Shown here one piece after another: positions 42,248 through 50,840 of a DNA stretch of 50,840 nucleotides. The DNA lies in contig JAABRL010000029.1 of assembly GCA_011390935.1 (NCBI GenBank), forward strand, positions 1 to 50,840, read 5' to 3'. Made by a program: the position numbers and the translations under genes. The stretch's first letter is position 1; the number at the start of each line of letters is the position of its first letter. The notes under the pieces were generated by a model. The model was not told the origin of the DNA and ran no database searches. It saw only the letters and a program-made list of their open reading frames with translations. The DNA comes from Gemmatimonas sp. Lineage in GTDB: Bacteria > Gemmatimonadota > Gemmatimonadetes > Gemmatimonadales > Gemmatimonadaceae.

Positions 42248-43525
42248 ATGCGCCGTCTCCCCACCCTCGCCGTTCTCGCCTCCTTCGCCGCCCTCCCCGC
42301 CGCACACGGGCAAGCCACGCTGAAGGAACAGGTCAACAACCTGTTCCGCTTCGGCGAGTGCGGCGAAGCGCTGTGCCTCTCCGTCAACGCATCCGTGCAC
42401 GGGCTGCACTACGCGCCCTCGGCCACGCAGGCCAGCGGCGCACTCATCGGCTTCTTCGCCGATGCCATCGGGACCGCCGTCTCCAACCTCCCGATCAGCT
42501 CCTCGTCCGGTGGCGTCACCTTCGCCTTTCAGGGCGGGCGTCCCGTCAAGACGTCCACCTCGTCCGGCCCGATCTTCGCCGAACGCGGGCTCACGCTCGG
42601 ACGCGGCCAGCTGCTCGCCGGCGCCAACGTGACCTCGCTGCAGTTCGCCACCTTCCGCGGCCTGCCCCTTGACCAGATCAACTTCAACTTCACACATCAG
42701 AACGTGGGCGACCCGATCTTCGGTGACCCCGAGTTCGAAAACGACGTGATCTCCGTACGCTCCGATCTCGCCCTGAACGTGTTCGTCACCACCGCGTTCA
42801 TGACGTACGGCATCACCGATCGCCTCGACATCGGCGTCGCCCTGCCCATCGTACGGTCGTCGCTCTCGGGCACGAGCTTCGGTACCGTGCAGCCGTTCGG
42901 GTCCAACTCGCCACACTTCTTCGGCACCGAGTCCAACCCGTCGCTGTCGGCCACCGGCGCCACCTCCGGTTCGAGCATCGGACTCGGCGACGTGGCGGTG
43001 CGCGTGAAGGCCAACGTGTCGCAAACAGAAACCGGCGGCATCGCACTCTTCGGCGATGTACGGCTCCCCACCGGTGACGCCGACAACTTCCGCGGCGCCG
43101 GCAGTCTCAGTGCACGTCTGCTCGGCGTCGCCTCCGCGCGCTACGGCACCTTCTCGCCACACATCAACACCGGCCTGCTGCTGCGCACCGATTCGCTGCA
43201 GAACAATGCCGCCGTGGCGATCGTGGGCTTCGACCAGCTCATCAACGACTCGTTCACGCTCGCGATCGATCTGCTCAGCGAATATCAGATCGGCGACAAC
43301 AAGGTCGTGCTGCCGCCCGCCGTCGCCATCACGGCCCCCTTCCGTCGCGACATCAATCCCACCAACATTCCGGGGACGAAGGATCACGTGGTGAGCGGAT
43401 CGGTTGGTGTGAAGTACACCTCGCGTGCGGGGCTCACCTCGGTCTTCAATACGCTCATCCCCATCAAGGTCGGTGCGCTGCAGCCGCGCATCGCCTTCAC
43501 CGCCGGCGTGGAGTACAGCTTCTGA
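42248..43525 (+). CDS. Outer-membrane beta-barrel (MetA/phenol-pathway transporter-like)
   Basis: 425 aa. Signal peptide about 1-21 (LPTLAVLASFAALPAAHG-Q). The mature protein alternates polar and hydrophobic residues in long strands (FMTYGITDRLDIGVALPIVRSSL, SIGLGDVAVRVKANV, GIALFGDVRLPTGD) and ends VEYSF, an aromatic C-terminus typical of outer-membrane barrels. The GITDRLDIGVALP motif is characteristic of the PF13557-type transporter family. ATG at 42248 has GGAG 5 nt upstream; a TTG at 42227 is less likely. It begins 24 nt after the haem-lipoprotein stop, so the two are probably made together. Confidence 0.8.
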   Translation: MRRLPTLAVLASFAALPAAHGQATLKEQVNNLFRFGECGEALCLSVNASVHGLHYAPSATQASGALIGFFADAIGTAVSNLPISSSSGGVTFAFQGGRPVKTSTSSGPIFAERGLTLGRGQLLAGANVTSLQFATFRGLPLDQINFNFTHQNVGDPIFGDPEFENDVISVRSDLALNVFVTTAFMTYGITDRLDIGVALPIVRSSLSGTSFGTVQPFGSNSPHFFGTESNPSLSATGATSGSSIGLGDVAVRVKANVSQTETGGIALFGDVRLPTGDADNFRGAGSLSARLLGVASARYGTFSPHINTGLLLRTDSLQNNAAVAIVGFDQLINDSFTLAIDLLSEYQIGDNKVVLPPAVAITAPFRRDINPTNIPGTKDHVVSGSVGVKYTSRAGLTSVFNTLIPIKVGALQPRIAFTAGVEYSF

Positions 43526-43550
43526 GTTCGCGCCCGATGCACCGCGCCTG

Positions 43551-44969
43551 ATGAGCCACGATCGCGACGTCGAGCTCCCGCTCGGCGTCCGTGTCTCCCG
43601 CTCGGTCATCTACACCGTGGGGACCGCTGCCGTCTCAGCGCTCTTCGCGTACCTGCCGGAGCACGCCGGCCTCCCCGAGCCGGGGCGACACGCGCTGTTC
43701 GTGCTGCTTACCGCCGCGAGCTGGTGGATCACAGGGGCCATCCCCGCCTTCGCCGTCAGTCTTGCCGTGATCGCCATGCAGATCGCGCTGCTCGGCGACC
43801 CGTCCGGTCCCTTCGCCGACGGCGACGTCGAGCGGTGGCAACGCTTCGTCTCGCCATGGGCCAGCCCTGTCATGTGGCTGTTCCTCAGCGGGCTCGTGCT
43901 CGCGGCGGCCGCCGCGCGCACCGGACTCGACAAACGACTCGCCGAACGTGTGCTCCGACTTGCCGGCAGCGGCCCCGCACGCGTGCTGCTGGCGGTGATG
44001 GGCGTGACCTTCGTGCTGTCGATGTTCATGTCGAACACCGCCACCGCCGCGATGATGATCGCGCTGGTGCTCGCCATGCCCGCAGTGCATGAGCGCGGTG
44101 ACGCGCACGCCGAACGTTACGCGACCGCCCTGCTGCTCGGCATCCCGGTGGCCGCCAACATCGGCGGCATGGGCACGATCATCGGCACGCCGCCCAATGC
44201 CATCGCGGCCACTGCACTCATCGGCACCGGACGCATCGATTTCGCCACGTGGATGATCTACGGCTTGCCGCCGGCGCTGCTGCTGGGTGGGTTCGCCTGG
44301 CGCTGGCTGGTGTGGCGCTATCTGCGCAGCCTGCCCGTCAACATCACGCCAACGACGCGCGCCGAACCAACCACGCCGATGACCGGCCGCCACGTGTTCG
44401 TGGCCGCGCTCTTTCTGATCACCGTCTCGGCCTGGCTCACAGAATCGCTGCATGGCATCCCCACGGCGGTCGTGGCGGTGATGCCGATCGCCGTGCTCGC
44501 CGTATCGGGAGTCATCCGCGAACGTGACGTGCGCGCCCTTCCGTGGGACGTGCTCATGCTCATTGCCGGTGGTCTGTCACTCGGCGTCGGCGTGTCCGAG
44601 ACGGGGCTCGCCACGTGGATCGTGGGACGTCTTCCTGTGGCAGGGCTTCCCGTCCCGGTGCTCGCGCTGCTCATGGCGGTAGTGGGCACGCTGCTGTCCA
44701 CCTTCATCAGCAACACCGCGGCGGCAACGATTCTCACCCCGTTGGCGGTGGCACTCGCGGGGAGCGACGCACGCTTGGTGGTGGTACCGCTCGCCCTCGC
44801 GATGTCCGCGAGCATGAGTCTGCCCGTGAGCACGCCACCAAACGCGATCGCCTTTGCCACGGAACGCGTGTCGCGCCACGCACTCCGGCAGATCGGGCTG
44901 ATGCTCGGGGTGTTGACGCCGGCGGTGGCGGTGGGCTGGACGTGGGTCGTGGAGCGGTTCGTGCGGTAG
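43551..44969 (+). CDS. DASS/SLC13-family anion:sodium symporter
   Basis: 472 aa, about 11-12 hydrophobic segments. The paired SNT motifs are present: SMFMSNTATAAMM and STFISNTAAATIL, each followed later by TPPN: GTIIGTPPNAIAATALIG and STPPNAIAFAT. These form the sodium- and substrate-binding hairpins of the DASS family, which imports di- and tricarboxylates or sulfate. WDVLMLIAGGLSLGVGVSETGLA is also family-typical. Start at 43551 chosen from the first membrane segment. It follows the barrel gene by 25 nt; a joint outer/inner-membrane uptake route is possible but unproven. Substrate unknown. Confidence 0.92.
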   Translation: MSHDRDVELPLGVRVSRSVIYTVGTAAVSALFAYLPEHAGLPEPGRHALFVLLTAASWWITGAIPAFAVSLAVIAMQIALLGDPSGPFADGDVERWQRFVSPWASPVMWLFLSGLVLAAAAARTGLDKRLAERVLRLAGSGPARVLLAVMGVTFVLSMFMSNTATAAMMIALVLAMPAVHERGDAHAERYATALLLGIPVAANIGGMGTIIGTPPNAIAATALIGTGRIDFATWMIYGLPPALLLGGFAWRWLVWRYLRSLPVNITPTTRAEPTTPMTGRHVFVAALFLITVSAWLTESLHGIPTAVVAVMPIAVLAVSGVIRERDVRALPWDVLMLIAGGLSLGVGVSETGLATWIVGRLPVAGLPVPVLALLMAVVGTLLSTFISNTAAATILTPLAVALAGSDARLVVVPLALAMSASMSLPVSTPPNAIAFATERVSRHALRQIGLMLGVLTPAVAVGWTWVVERFVR

Positions 44970-44978
44970 GGCGATCCG

Positions 44979-45905
44979 CTACTTGCCCCACCCCTCGCCC
45001 GGCGTCGCACCGGGCGCGAACACGCCGTTGGGCCCGAAGTGCCACATGCGCGAACGATCCCGCAGGTAGTCGGTGCCTTTCGTCGCGAGCACCTCGCGAT
45101 TGAGGCGTTCGTACCAACTCTGCACCGTGGCCGCGTCGTACAGAATCAGGTGCGAGAAGTCGGGAAACGCGACCGTGATCGGTTCGTCACCGTGCCACGC
45201 GAACTGCGCCTCGGCGCCATGCTGCACCATCTCCACGCCCATGCGCTGGTTGAGCACGGTGCGAATGCGTTCGAACTCACGATCGTAGAGCATGGGCGTG
45301 AAGTTCTTCACCCCGTCGATCTTCCCTTCGTGACGACGGTTGTCCGTCTCATGGCCTCGCACGATCACGTCCTTGAGATCGTAGTCGCCGTGGATGTAGC
45401 ACCAGTCGCCGTCGCCGCGCGCGAGCTGCAGCGCGCCGAAGTGCTTCGAGGCCGGATTCACGTCCACCCGCCACTTCCAGTTGGGCGCGTTCACCCCGGT
45501 GCGTGTCACGCCCCACGCGCTCCACGTCTCCGGGCGTTCGGGGTCCACGCGCGTGCTGATCATGGACGGCGACAGCACCTCCATGGTCTGATTCCAGAAG
45601 CCCAACGCCTTCACGGCTTTGCTGCCGAGGTAACACTTGGGCTGAAAGCCGGGGTGCACCACGAGGCCCGCCAACTCATACGCACGGCGCTCCGACTTGC
45701 CGCCCACGAGCGCCACCGTGACGGGCGGATTCACGTCGGCCGTCTTGGCCTTCACGACCGCCGGTTTGGGGTAGTAGCCCGGCAGCTGCACGTACTGCAG
45801 CGAGTCCGAGTTGGTGTGCCGAACGAGCAGGATGACCTTGAACTCGCGGGCCACCATCAGGAACTTCTGCAGATCCTTGCCGCGCATTCCGGTGCGCACT
45901 GCCAT
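44979..45905 (-). CDS. ExoY/edema-factor-like nucleotidyl cyclase domain protein
   Basis: 308 aa. The order of features matches the ExoY/EF cyclase fold: FLMVAREFKVILLVRHTNS then YYPKPAVVKAK (candidate catalytic lysines 47 and 52/54, where ExoY has its TKGFSVKGK), CYIHGDYDLKDVI with Asp174 and Asp176 matching the metal-binding ADYDL, and LNQRMGVEMVQHGAEAQF with His229 and Glu232 in place of the VNHGTE stretch of edema factor. Family members make cAMP or other cyclic nucleotides, usually after entering a host cell and binding calmodulin or actin. Here there is no signal peptide and no toxin delivery domain. ATG at 45905 has GAGG 6 nt upstream. Activity is unproven; the ExoY SNWGP motif is replaced by ADVNP. 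Confidence 0.65.
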   Translation of the reverse strand: MAVRTGMRGKDLQKFLMVAREFKVILLVRHTNSDSLQYVQLPGYYPKPAVVKAKTADVNPPVTVALVGGKSERRAYELAGLVVHPGFQPKCYLGSKAVKALGFWNQTMEVLSPSMISTRVDPERPETWSAWGVTRTGVNAPNWKWRVDVNPASKHFGALQLARGDGDWCYIHGDYDLKDVIVRGHETDNRRHEGKIDGVKNFTPMLYDREFERIRTVLNQRMGVEMVQHGAEAQFAWHGDEPITVAFPDFSHLILYDAATVQSWYERLNREVLATKGTDYLRDRSRMWHFGPNGVFAPGATPGEGWGK

Positions 45906-46202
45906 GGCGAGCCTCGAGGTCGGAGGGGAGGGTACGCGCCCTGCGCGATCGAACGTACGGCGCCAGATCGCGCGCAGCAAGCGAGCTACGGGCGCGGTCA
46001 CGCGCTGCAACCCGAGGCCAGCGCGGGGGTACGCGAGCGCAGCGGGTGTCTCCGGGTACCATGCGTGCGGTCACGCACCATCGTATTCTTGAGAGACGCT
46101 GGTCACCGACGTCAGGCTGCGCGATCGCGACCGATCAGCGAGGCCCCCTTCCCTGGTCATGGAGAGCGACAAGCTGGTGCGACGATTCGTGGAGCGGCGC
46201 CC

Positions 46203-47327
46203 GTGATCGCGGTGCGTCCCGATCGGTGGACGCAGGTCACGCGCGGGGCCTTTCTGGCCGCGTGTGCAGTGATCGTGCTGGCTGGCGTACGCGCGGCCTC
46301 GTCCATGATCGCGCCGTTCCTGCTCGCCGCCTTCGTGGCGGCGGTGAGCCTGCCCGCGCTCGAGTGGCTGCGGCGGCTCGGCGCGCGCACCGGCGTGGCC
46401 ATTCTGGCCGTGGTGCTGCTCAACGCCGGCGTCCTGTCGTTCTTTGCCTGGATTGCGATCGAATCGATCGTGGAGCTGCGCGCGCAGCTGCCGGCCTACG
46501 TGGAGCGTGCGCAACTGCTCGAAGAGTCGGTGCGCGTACGCCTGCGCGATGTGGGACTCGAGATTCCCCCCGACTACTACGCCACCTTCGTGCAGCCGGA
46601 GCGGCTGTTCGAGATTGCCACGAGTGCGGCGCGCAACGTGACCTCGGTACTCTCGATCGGCCTCCTCATTCTGCTGTACCTCGTGTTCATGCTGGCGGAG
46701 TCGGTGGCCTTTCCCACCAAGTGGCGCGCCGTGTTCGGCTCGCAAAGTCGCAGCATCGGTGGCGCCGCCCGCGCCCTCAAGCAAGTCCAGCGCTACCTGG
46801 TGCTCAAGACGGTCATCAGCATGGTCACCGGCACCTTGGTGGGACTCGGCGCGTGGCTGCTCGATGTGGATTTCGCGCTGCTATGGGGATTCCTCGCGTT
46901 TGCGCTGAACTACGTGCCGAGCATCGGGTCGATTGTGGCGGCGGTGCCAGCGCTGATCGTCGCGCTGTTGCAGTTCGGACCGGGGCGCGCGTTGGCGCTC
47001 GCCGGCGTGTATCTGGTGGTGAACCTCACGATCGGCAATGTCGCCGACCCGATCATCGTGGGTCGTGAGCTGCGCCTGTCGCCGATCATCGTGATCATGT
47101 CGCTCGTGTTCTGGGGCTTCACGCTCGGGCTCACCGGCATGTTTCTCGCCGTGCCGCTCACCATCGCGCTGCGCATCGTGCTGCAGAGCTCCACCAGTCT
47201 CGGGCGCTACGCGCTGCTCATGGGCCCCCTGCCGGAGCCCGGCGCCACGCCCTCGGGCGACTGGGGCGTGGTGATGGGTGAGCAGGGCGAACCACGCGTG
47301 GTGGCGACGCGGCAGGCGGGCGATTGA
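46203..47327 (+). CDS. AI-2E-family (TqsA/PerM-like) membrane protein
   Basis: 374 aa from a GTG at 46203 with GGAG 8 nt upstream. About seven to eight hydrophobic segments, paired helices at the N-terminus, a soluble helical region (about 85-140), and the family C-terminal block: LNYVPSIGSIVAAVPALIVAL, VNLTIGNVADPIIVG, LSPIIVIMSLVFWGFTLGLTGMFLAVPLTI. The family was named for autoinducer-2 export (TqsA), but many members are ion or unknown-substrate carriers. The frame continues upstream for 388 codons as an antisense artefact of the cyclase gene. Converges with a second family member. Confidence 0.9.
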   Translation: MIAVRPDRWTQVTRGAFLAACAVIVLAGVRAASSMIAPFLLAAFVAAVSLPALEWLRRLGARTGVAILAVVLLNAGVLSFFAWIAIESIVELRAQLPAYVERAQLLEESVRVRLRDVGLEIPPDYYATFVQPERLFEIATSAARNVTSVLSIGLLILLYLVFMLAESVAFPTKWRAVFGSQSRSIGGAARALKQVQRYLVLKTVISMVTGTLVGLGAWLLDVDFALLWGFLAFALNYVPSIGSIVAAVPALIVALLQFGPGRALALAGVYLVVNLTIGNVADPIIVGRELRLSPIIVIMSLVFWGFTLGLTGMFLAVPLTIALRIVLQSSTSLGRYALLMGPLPEPGATPSGDWGVVMGEQGEPRVVATRQAGD

Positions 47328-47356
47328 GCGCGAGGTAGCACGCGGTCGCCTCGCGC
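47328..47356. terminator. Stem between convergent AI-2E genes
   Basis: GCGCGAGG (47328-47335) and CCTCGCGC (47349-47356) form an 8-bp stem with a 13-nt loop directly after the plus-strand stop and 2 nt before the minus-strand gene's last codon, so it could end both transcripts. No U-run. Confidence 0.5.
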
Positions 47357-47358
47357 GG

Positions 47359-48456
47359 TCACGTGGACTGAGGTGCCCCGTCGAGTTCCGGCAACACGCC
47401 GAGCGTCCCTTCCATTGGGTCGTCGAGCGTATCGGCGACATACAGTTCCTGCACGAGCACCATCGCCAACGCCGTGATCGGCGTGGCGAAGATGATGCCG
47501 AGAATGCCGAAGATCGCGCCGAGCACCAGCTGTCCCGTGATGAGCAGCGCGGGCGGCAGCTCCACGGTGCGTTGGAAGACCAACGGGAGCACCACGTTGT
47601 CCTCGAGCGTCTGGATCACGAGGAACAACACGCCGACCTGGAGCGCCAGCGAGGGGCTTTCGATGAACGCCACCAGCAGAATCGGCACGGCCGCGGAGAT
47701 CGGCCCGATGTAGGGCACGAACGCCATGATGCCGGTGATCAGGGCGAGCAGAAAGGATAGCGGCACGCCCATGAGCACGAGCATGAGCCAGGTGGCAGAA
47801 AAGAGGAACAGCATGGCGAGCAGCTGTCCGATGATCCACCCCTGCAGCGTCTCCCCCAACGCTTCGAGCACGTCACGCGCGCGTCGGCGGCGTGTCGGCG
47901 GAATGAGTCGCAGAAAGCCCGCCGTGTACGCCGACGGACTGAGCGCCATGAAGATGCCGGAGGCGAGAATGATGAGCAGCCCCGCCGTCACCCCGAAGAC
48001 GGACGAGAACCCGCCCGCGATGCGCTGCAGCACCGCGCCATCGGTAAGCATCGACTCGCCAGCCTCGGTGGCACGATCAACGACCTCCTCACCGGCTGCG
48101 AACCCGGAGACGCGCGCCCTCAGCTTGGGCAGCGCCTCGCGCACGCTCTCCTGCAGCGACTGCGCCTGCTCCACCACACTCGGCGCGGCGAAGCGTCCCG
48201 CGCCACCGATGCCCGCAACCATCAGGAGGAGGACAATGGCGATGGCCCATCGCACGCCAAGCCCGGTCCACCGCGATATCGCGTTGCCGGCGGTGCGCAA
48301 CACGACCGCCAGCAGGATGCCGCCGAACAGGAGCAGGAAGACCTGCGCCGATTGCCAAACGATGGCCAGCAGCGCCACAATGGTGGCGGTGATGAGCACG
48401 GCGGTCACGACGCGCACTTCGAAAGTGGGCGCTGAAGGCGCTCGGTTGTTCTGCAT
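47359..48456 (-). CDS. AI-2E-family (YdiK-like) membrane protein
   Basis: 365 aa. The motifs are PSAYTAGFLRLIPPTRRRRARDVLEALGETLQGWIIGQLL, VPLSFLLALITGIMAFVPYIGP, and EDNVVLPLVFQRTVELPPALLI with ILGIIFATPITALAMVLVQ, matching the second common subgroup of the family. Hydrophobic N-terminal helices are separated by a soluble helical region (about 100-150). A GTG directly precedes the ATG; no Shine-Dalgarno. It is 30% or less alike to the neighbour by eye, so the pair is not a recent duplication. Transported substrate unknown. Confidence 0.9.
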   Translation of the reverse strand: MQNNRAPSAPTFEVRVVTAVLITATIVALLAIVWQSAQVFLLLFGGILLAVVLRTAGNAISRWTGLGVRWAIAIVLLLMVAGIGGAGRFAAPSVVEQAQSLQESVREALPKLRARVSGFAAGEEVVDRATEAGESMLTDGAVLQRIAGGFSSVFGVTAGLLIILASGIFMALSPSAYTAGFLRLIPPTRRRRARDVLEALGETLQGWIIGQLLAMLFLFSATWLMLVLMGVPLSFLLALITGIMAFVPYIGPISAAVPILLVAFIESPSLALQVGVLFLVIQTLEDNVVLPLVFQRTVELPPALLITGQLVLGAIFGILGIIFATPITALAMVLVQELYVADTLDDPMEGTLGVLPELDGAPQST

Positions 48457-48538
48457 CACGGAAGTTCGCGAACAGCGGGTGTCGCGCGCTTCCTGCGGAA
48501 GGGGTAGAGTGGCGTACCTCTCGTGATCGGATGACGGA

Positions 48539-49078
48539 TCAGCGTTCCTGTCCGATGTCGTTCATCCCCTGCACGCCATCGAGACTCGAGGGGGTCCCGT
48601 CGGCACCGCGACGCACCACGCTGAACGATCCGTCCGTCTCGAGCACAATTGCTTCCACGTCGTTCATGGACGTCATGCCATCGGCGCGTACGGCGGAGCG
48701 CACTTCATCTTCGGTCACGCGTGCCTTGCGCAGGGCCGTGGGCAGGGCGTGCCCGCGGTAGAACAGCAGCAGCGGCTCTCCGGTGACGAGTTGTCGCACC
48801 CAACGTGCGCGCACGCTCGACCACGTGACGATGAACTGCAGGCCGATGAGCAGCGCGAACGCCACGGTCCCCTCGGCCAACGAGACGTCGGCGTTGAGCA
48901 ACACCGTGGCGAGTGTGGAGCCGAGCGCTACAGTCACCACGAAGTCGAACGCATTCATCTTCGAGAGCGTGCGACGTCCCGAGATGCGCAGGAAGGCCAC
49001 GAGCACCACGTAGGCGAGCGTACCGACGATCAGCGTGCGGAGCAGACTCTGCCAGGTGGTGAAGAACAGTGGCTCCAC
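48539..49078 (-). CDS. DUF421 (YetF-like) membrane protein
   Basis: 179 aa. Three N-terminal transmembrane segments (RTLIVGTLAYVVLVAFLRI, FDFVVTVALGSTLATVLL, VAFALLIGLQFIVTW) are followed by a cytosolic alpha/beta domain with GEPLLLFYRGHALPTALRKARVTEDEVRSAVR, the DUF421 signature. The GRRTLSKMNAFDFVVTVALGS stretch is very typical. The GTG at 49078 has GGGAGG 6 nt upstream and is preferred to an upstream ATG at 49114. Function of the family is unsettled; members occur in stress and spore contexts elsewhere. It is 82 nt upstream of the AI-2E-like gene on the same strand. Confidence 0.9.
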   Translation of the reverse strand: MEPLFFTTWQSLLRTLIVGTLAYVVLVAFLRISGRRTLSKMNAFDFVVTVALGSTLATVLLNADVSLAEGTVAFALLIGLQFIVTWSSVRARWVRQLVTGEPLLLFYRGHALPTALRKARVTEDEVRSAVRADGMTSMNDVEAIVLETDGSFSVVRRGADGTPSSLDGVQGMNDIGQER

Positions 49079-49286
49079 GTGGCGCCTCCCGACGAGTTGG
49101 TGAAGAGCCAGCAAGGTGAGGCGAGGCAGCGACTGTTGGTACCCCGGTGCGCAGGGATCCGCTCGAACGAGGGCCTCCGCCGAGCCGGTGCAGGTGGATG
49201 TGGGTCTTCCTCGCGGATTCGCGACAGCTCATTACGGTTGTGGCCGCAGCCGGGCGGGCCGCGGCTGCCGCTCTTCGACCGCTTCG

Positions 49287-50840
49287 CTATTTGAGCGCCG
49301 GTGCCGTGCTCGGCGCACGGCGATGACGGGTGGCCTGTTCGTAGGCGTGGCCAATACCGAGCAGTCGCGCTTCGCTGAAGGGACGCCCGAGCAGTTCGAG
49401 CCCGATCGGCAGCGCGTCGGTGGTGAAGCCGGCGGGGACGGTGAGCGCGGGAAAGCCGATCTCGGGGCTGAGTCCGCGGTTGTCGCCGAGTCCGTATTCG
49501 TCGTCGGGGCGCGGGTTGGTGAGCACGTCGTCGGCAATGCGCGTGGGCGCCGCATCGTACGTGGCGTACACCAGCGCATCGAGCTGGTGCTCGGCCATGA
49601 GTGCAAGTACTGCCGTGCGCTGCGCCTCGCGGTTCTGCAGCACTGTGAGGTAGTCGGGATCGCGCGTGGTCTTGCCCACGTACCCGATCAGCGAGCGTGC
49701 GCGCCACGGATTCACCACGCCCGCGAGCAAAATCTCCTTGAGCGTGCGCACCGGCGCGTCGGGATGCTGCGCGAGATACGCATCAGTGGCTTCTTCGGTC
49801 TCGAAGCTGTTCCCCACGCGGCGTCCCGGCGGCGGCGGCACCACGAGCGAGTCCACCACCACCGCGCCCAGCGCGCGCAGCTCGTCGAGCGCACGCGCGA
49901 ACACCGCCCCGCCCTTGGCGAACTCCACATGACGCGCCCGCACGCGCGCTTCGAGTCGCGCCACCGAATTGGGGGCGAGCATCGTGTCACGCCGTGCGGC
50001 ACGCAGGTCGGCCACGCTGTCGCGTACCGTGCGCAGCACACCCACGCGTACGCCGCGCAGCGCGTCGGTGCGAGCGCGCGCGGGCGGTAGCGCATTCCGA
50101 TAGCTGGCGGGTTGCAGGCCCACCGATCGGGCCGTGATCGGATCGTGGGCATCGTAGCCGGCGATCACATCGAGCACACGCGCCGCGTCGTCCACGGTGC
50201 GCGTCATGGGGCCGAGCACATCCTGCGTGGGGTTGGCCGGCATCATGCCGAACACGCTCACCAGGCCGAGCGTGGGGCGCAGCCCCACGAGTGCATTCAC
50301 CGCCGCCGGCCCACGAATGGAGCCACCCGTGTCTTCCCCGATGCCCACCAGGCCGAAGTTCGCCGCCACGGCGGTGCCGGTGCCGGCCGACGACCCGCTC
50401 GGATTGCGCGTGGGATCGTACGCGTTGCGCACAATGCCGGCCGCCGAGCCCACGAAGCGCTGCGCGAACTCGCCCATGGTGGTCTTGGCGAGGATGATGG
50501 CGCCAGCCGCTTCGAGCTTCTGCACGATCGTGGCATCGCGCTTCGGCACGAAGTCCTTGAACAGCGCCGAGCCGTACGAGGTGGGCATGTCGCGCGTTTC
50601 CACCTGATCCTTGAGCAGCACGGGCACGCAGTGCAGCGGTCCGCGCGTCTGCGTGCGCGGGAGCGCGTCGAGCGAATCGGCTTCGAGCAGCGCGCGCGCA
50701 TTGCGATGCTGAATGCTGTTGAACGCCGGCCCGGTGGCGTCGTACGCGTCGATGCGATCGAGGTACTGCTGCACGAGTGCGCGACAGGTGAGCCGACCGG
50801 ACGCGAGGGCTTGCTGGACGTCGGCGATGGTGGCTTCGAC
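49287..50840 (-). CDS. Amidase-signature enzyme, N-terminus beyond the window
   Basis: 517 residues visible, open through the right edge. Amidase-signature triad, numbered from the codon ending at 50774: Lys55 in PVLLKDQVE, cis-Ser128 in NPSGSSAGTG, nucleophile Ser152 in GEDTGGSIRGPAAVN. GLVSVFGMMPANPTQDVLGPMTRTVDDAARVL is family-typical. The upstream codons (ATIADVQQALASGRLTCRALVQ) continue the helical start of such enzymes. Hydrolyses an amide bond; length, insertion VIAGYDAHDP and neighbours suggest a stand-alone amidase rather than GatA. A signal peptide may lie off the edge. Substrate unknown. Confidence 0.92.
   Translation of the reverse strand, partial: VEATIADVQQALASGRLTCRALVQQYLDRIDAYDATGPAFNSIQHRNARALLEADSLDALPRTQTRGPLHCVPVLLKDQVETRDMPTSYGSALFKDFVPKRDATIVQKLEAAGAIILAKTTMGEFAQRFVGSAAGIVRNAYDPTRNPSGSSAGTGTAVAANFGLVGIGEDTGGSIRGPAAVNALVGLRPTLGLVSVFGMMPANPTQDVLGPMTRTVDDAARVLDVIAGYDAHDPITARSVGLQPASYRNALPPARARTDALRGVRVGVLRTVRDSVADLRAARRDTMLAPNSVARLEARVRARHVEFAKGGAVFARALDELRALGAVVVDSLVVPPPPGRRVGNSFETEEATDAYLAQHPDAPVRTLKEILLAGVVNPWRARSLIGYVGKTTRDPDYLTVLQNREAQRTAVLALMAEHQLDALVYATYDAAPTRIADDVLTNPRPDDEYGLGDNRGLSPEIGFPALTVPAGFTTDALPIGLELLGRPFSEARLLGIGHAYEQATRHRRAPSTAPALK

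Noticed and set aside
45039..46202. Long N-terminal extension of the plus-strand AI-2E gene
   Set aside because: The extension is antisense to the ExoY-like gene and has no membrane segments; GTG at 46203 has a good Shine-Dalgarno and starts just before the first helix.
1..50840. tRNA, rRNA, insertion sequences, prophage or toxin-antitoxin pairs
   Set aside because: None recognised: no cloverleaf with acceptor end, no transposase or integrase motifs, no target-site duplications noticed.

Overview
The window is high-G+C bacterial DNA with tightly packed genes, many start/stop overlaps (ATGA, GTGA, TGATG) and strong third-position G/C bias. The mix of a SusC/SusD pair, TonB-plug and carboxypeptidase-regulatory fragments, secreted S9 and M28 peptidases, a secreted amidase, a zinc-ribbon Ser/Thr kinase with Ig-like domains, and BACON-like repeats suggests a Gemmatimonadota (Gemmatimonas-like) chromosome. 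That assignment is inference from gene content; no rRNA or tRNA gene is present to confirm it.

Layout. 1-5.3 kb (minus): methyltransferase, SusC, SusD and the start of a further exported protein. 5.6-7.8 kb (minus): secreted S9 peptidase. 7.8-8.2 kb: intergenic block with a candidate 21-codon ORF behind an exceptionally long Shine-Dalgarno, and two hairpins. 8.2-15.8 kb (minus): one tightly coupled operon, thrA-thrB-thrC-SDR-ChaN-M28 peptidase, ending in a terminator at 8131-8164. 15.9-23.65 kb (plus): alpha-glucan operon of phosphorylase, glycogen synthase and two GH57 proteins. 23.7-28.1 kb (minus): four-gene amidoligase operon (RimK-like ATP-grasp, circularly permuted ATP-grasp, C26 class-I amidotransferase-like hydrolase, YbdK/GCS2 ligase), probably making or remodelling an unknown gamma-glutamyl-type amide. 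28.2-28.5 kb: cluster of DnaA-box sequences plus a relatively AT-rich stretch, a candidate oriC. 28.5-31 kb: uncharacterised genes and a degenerate receiver protein. 31-38.5 kb: secreted helical-repeat protein, LpxR-like outer-membrane deacylase, Ere-like lipoprotein, plug-only TonB protein and a transmembrane Ser/Thr kinase. 38.6-45 kb (plus): a giant lipoprotein of nine BACON-like repeats ending in a c-type haem domain, an outer-membrane barrel and a DASS/SLC13 transporter. 45-50.8 kb: a protein resembling ExoY/edema-factor nucleotidyl cyclases, two convergent AI-2E-family permeases, a DUF421 membrane protein and a truncated secreted amidase.

The points most worth following up are the four-gene amidoligase operon, the DnaA-box cluster beside it, the ExoY-like cyclase with no secretion signal, the BACON-repeat/cytochrome fusion with a codon-usage break near its C-terminus, and the 21-codon ORF at 8017-8082. 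All functional statements come from reading motifs by eye; no database search was run.
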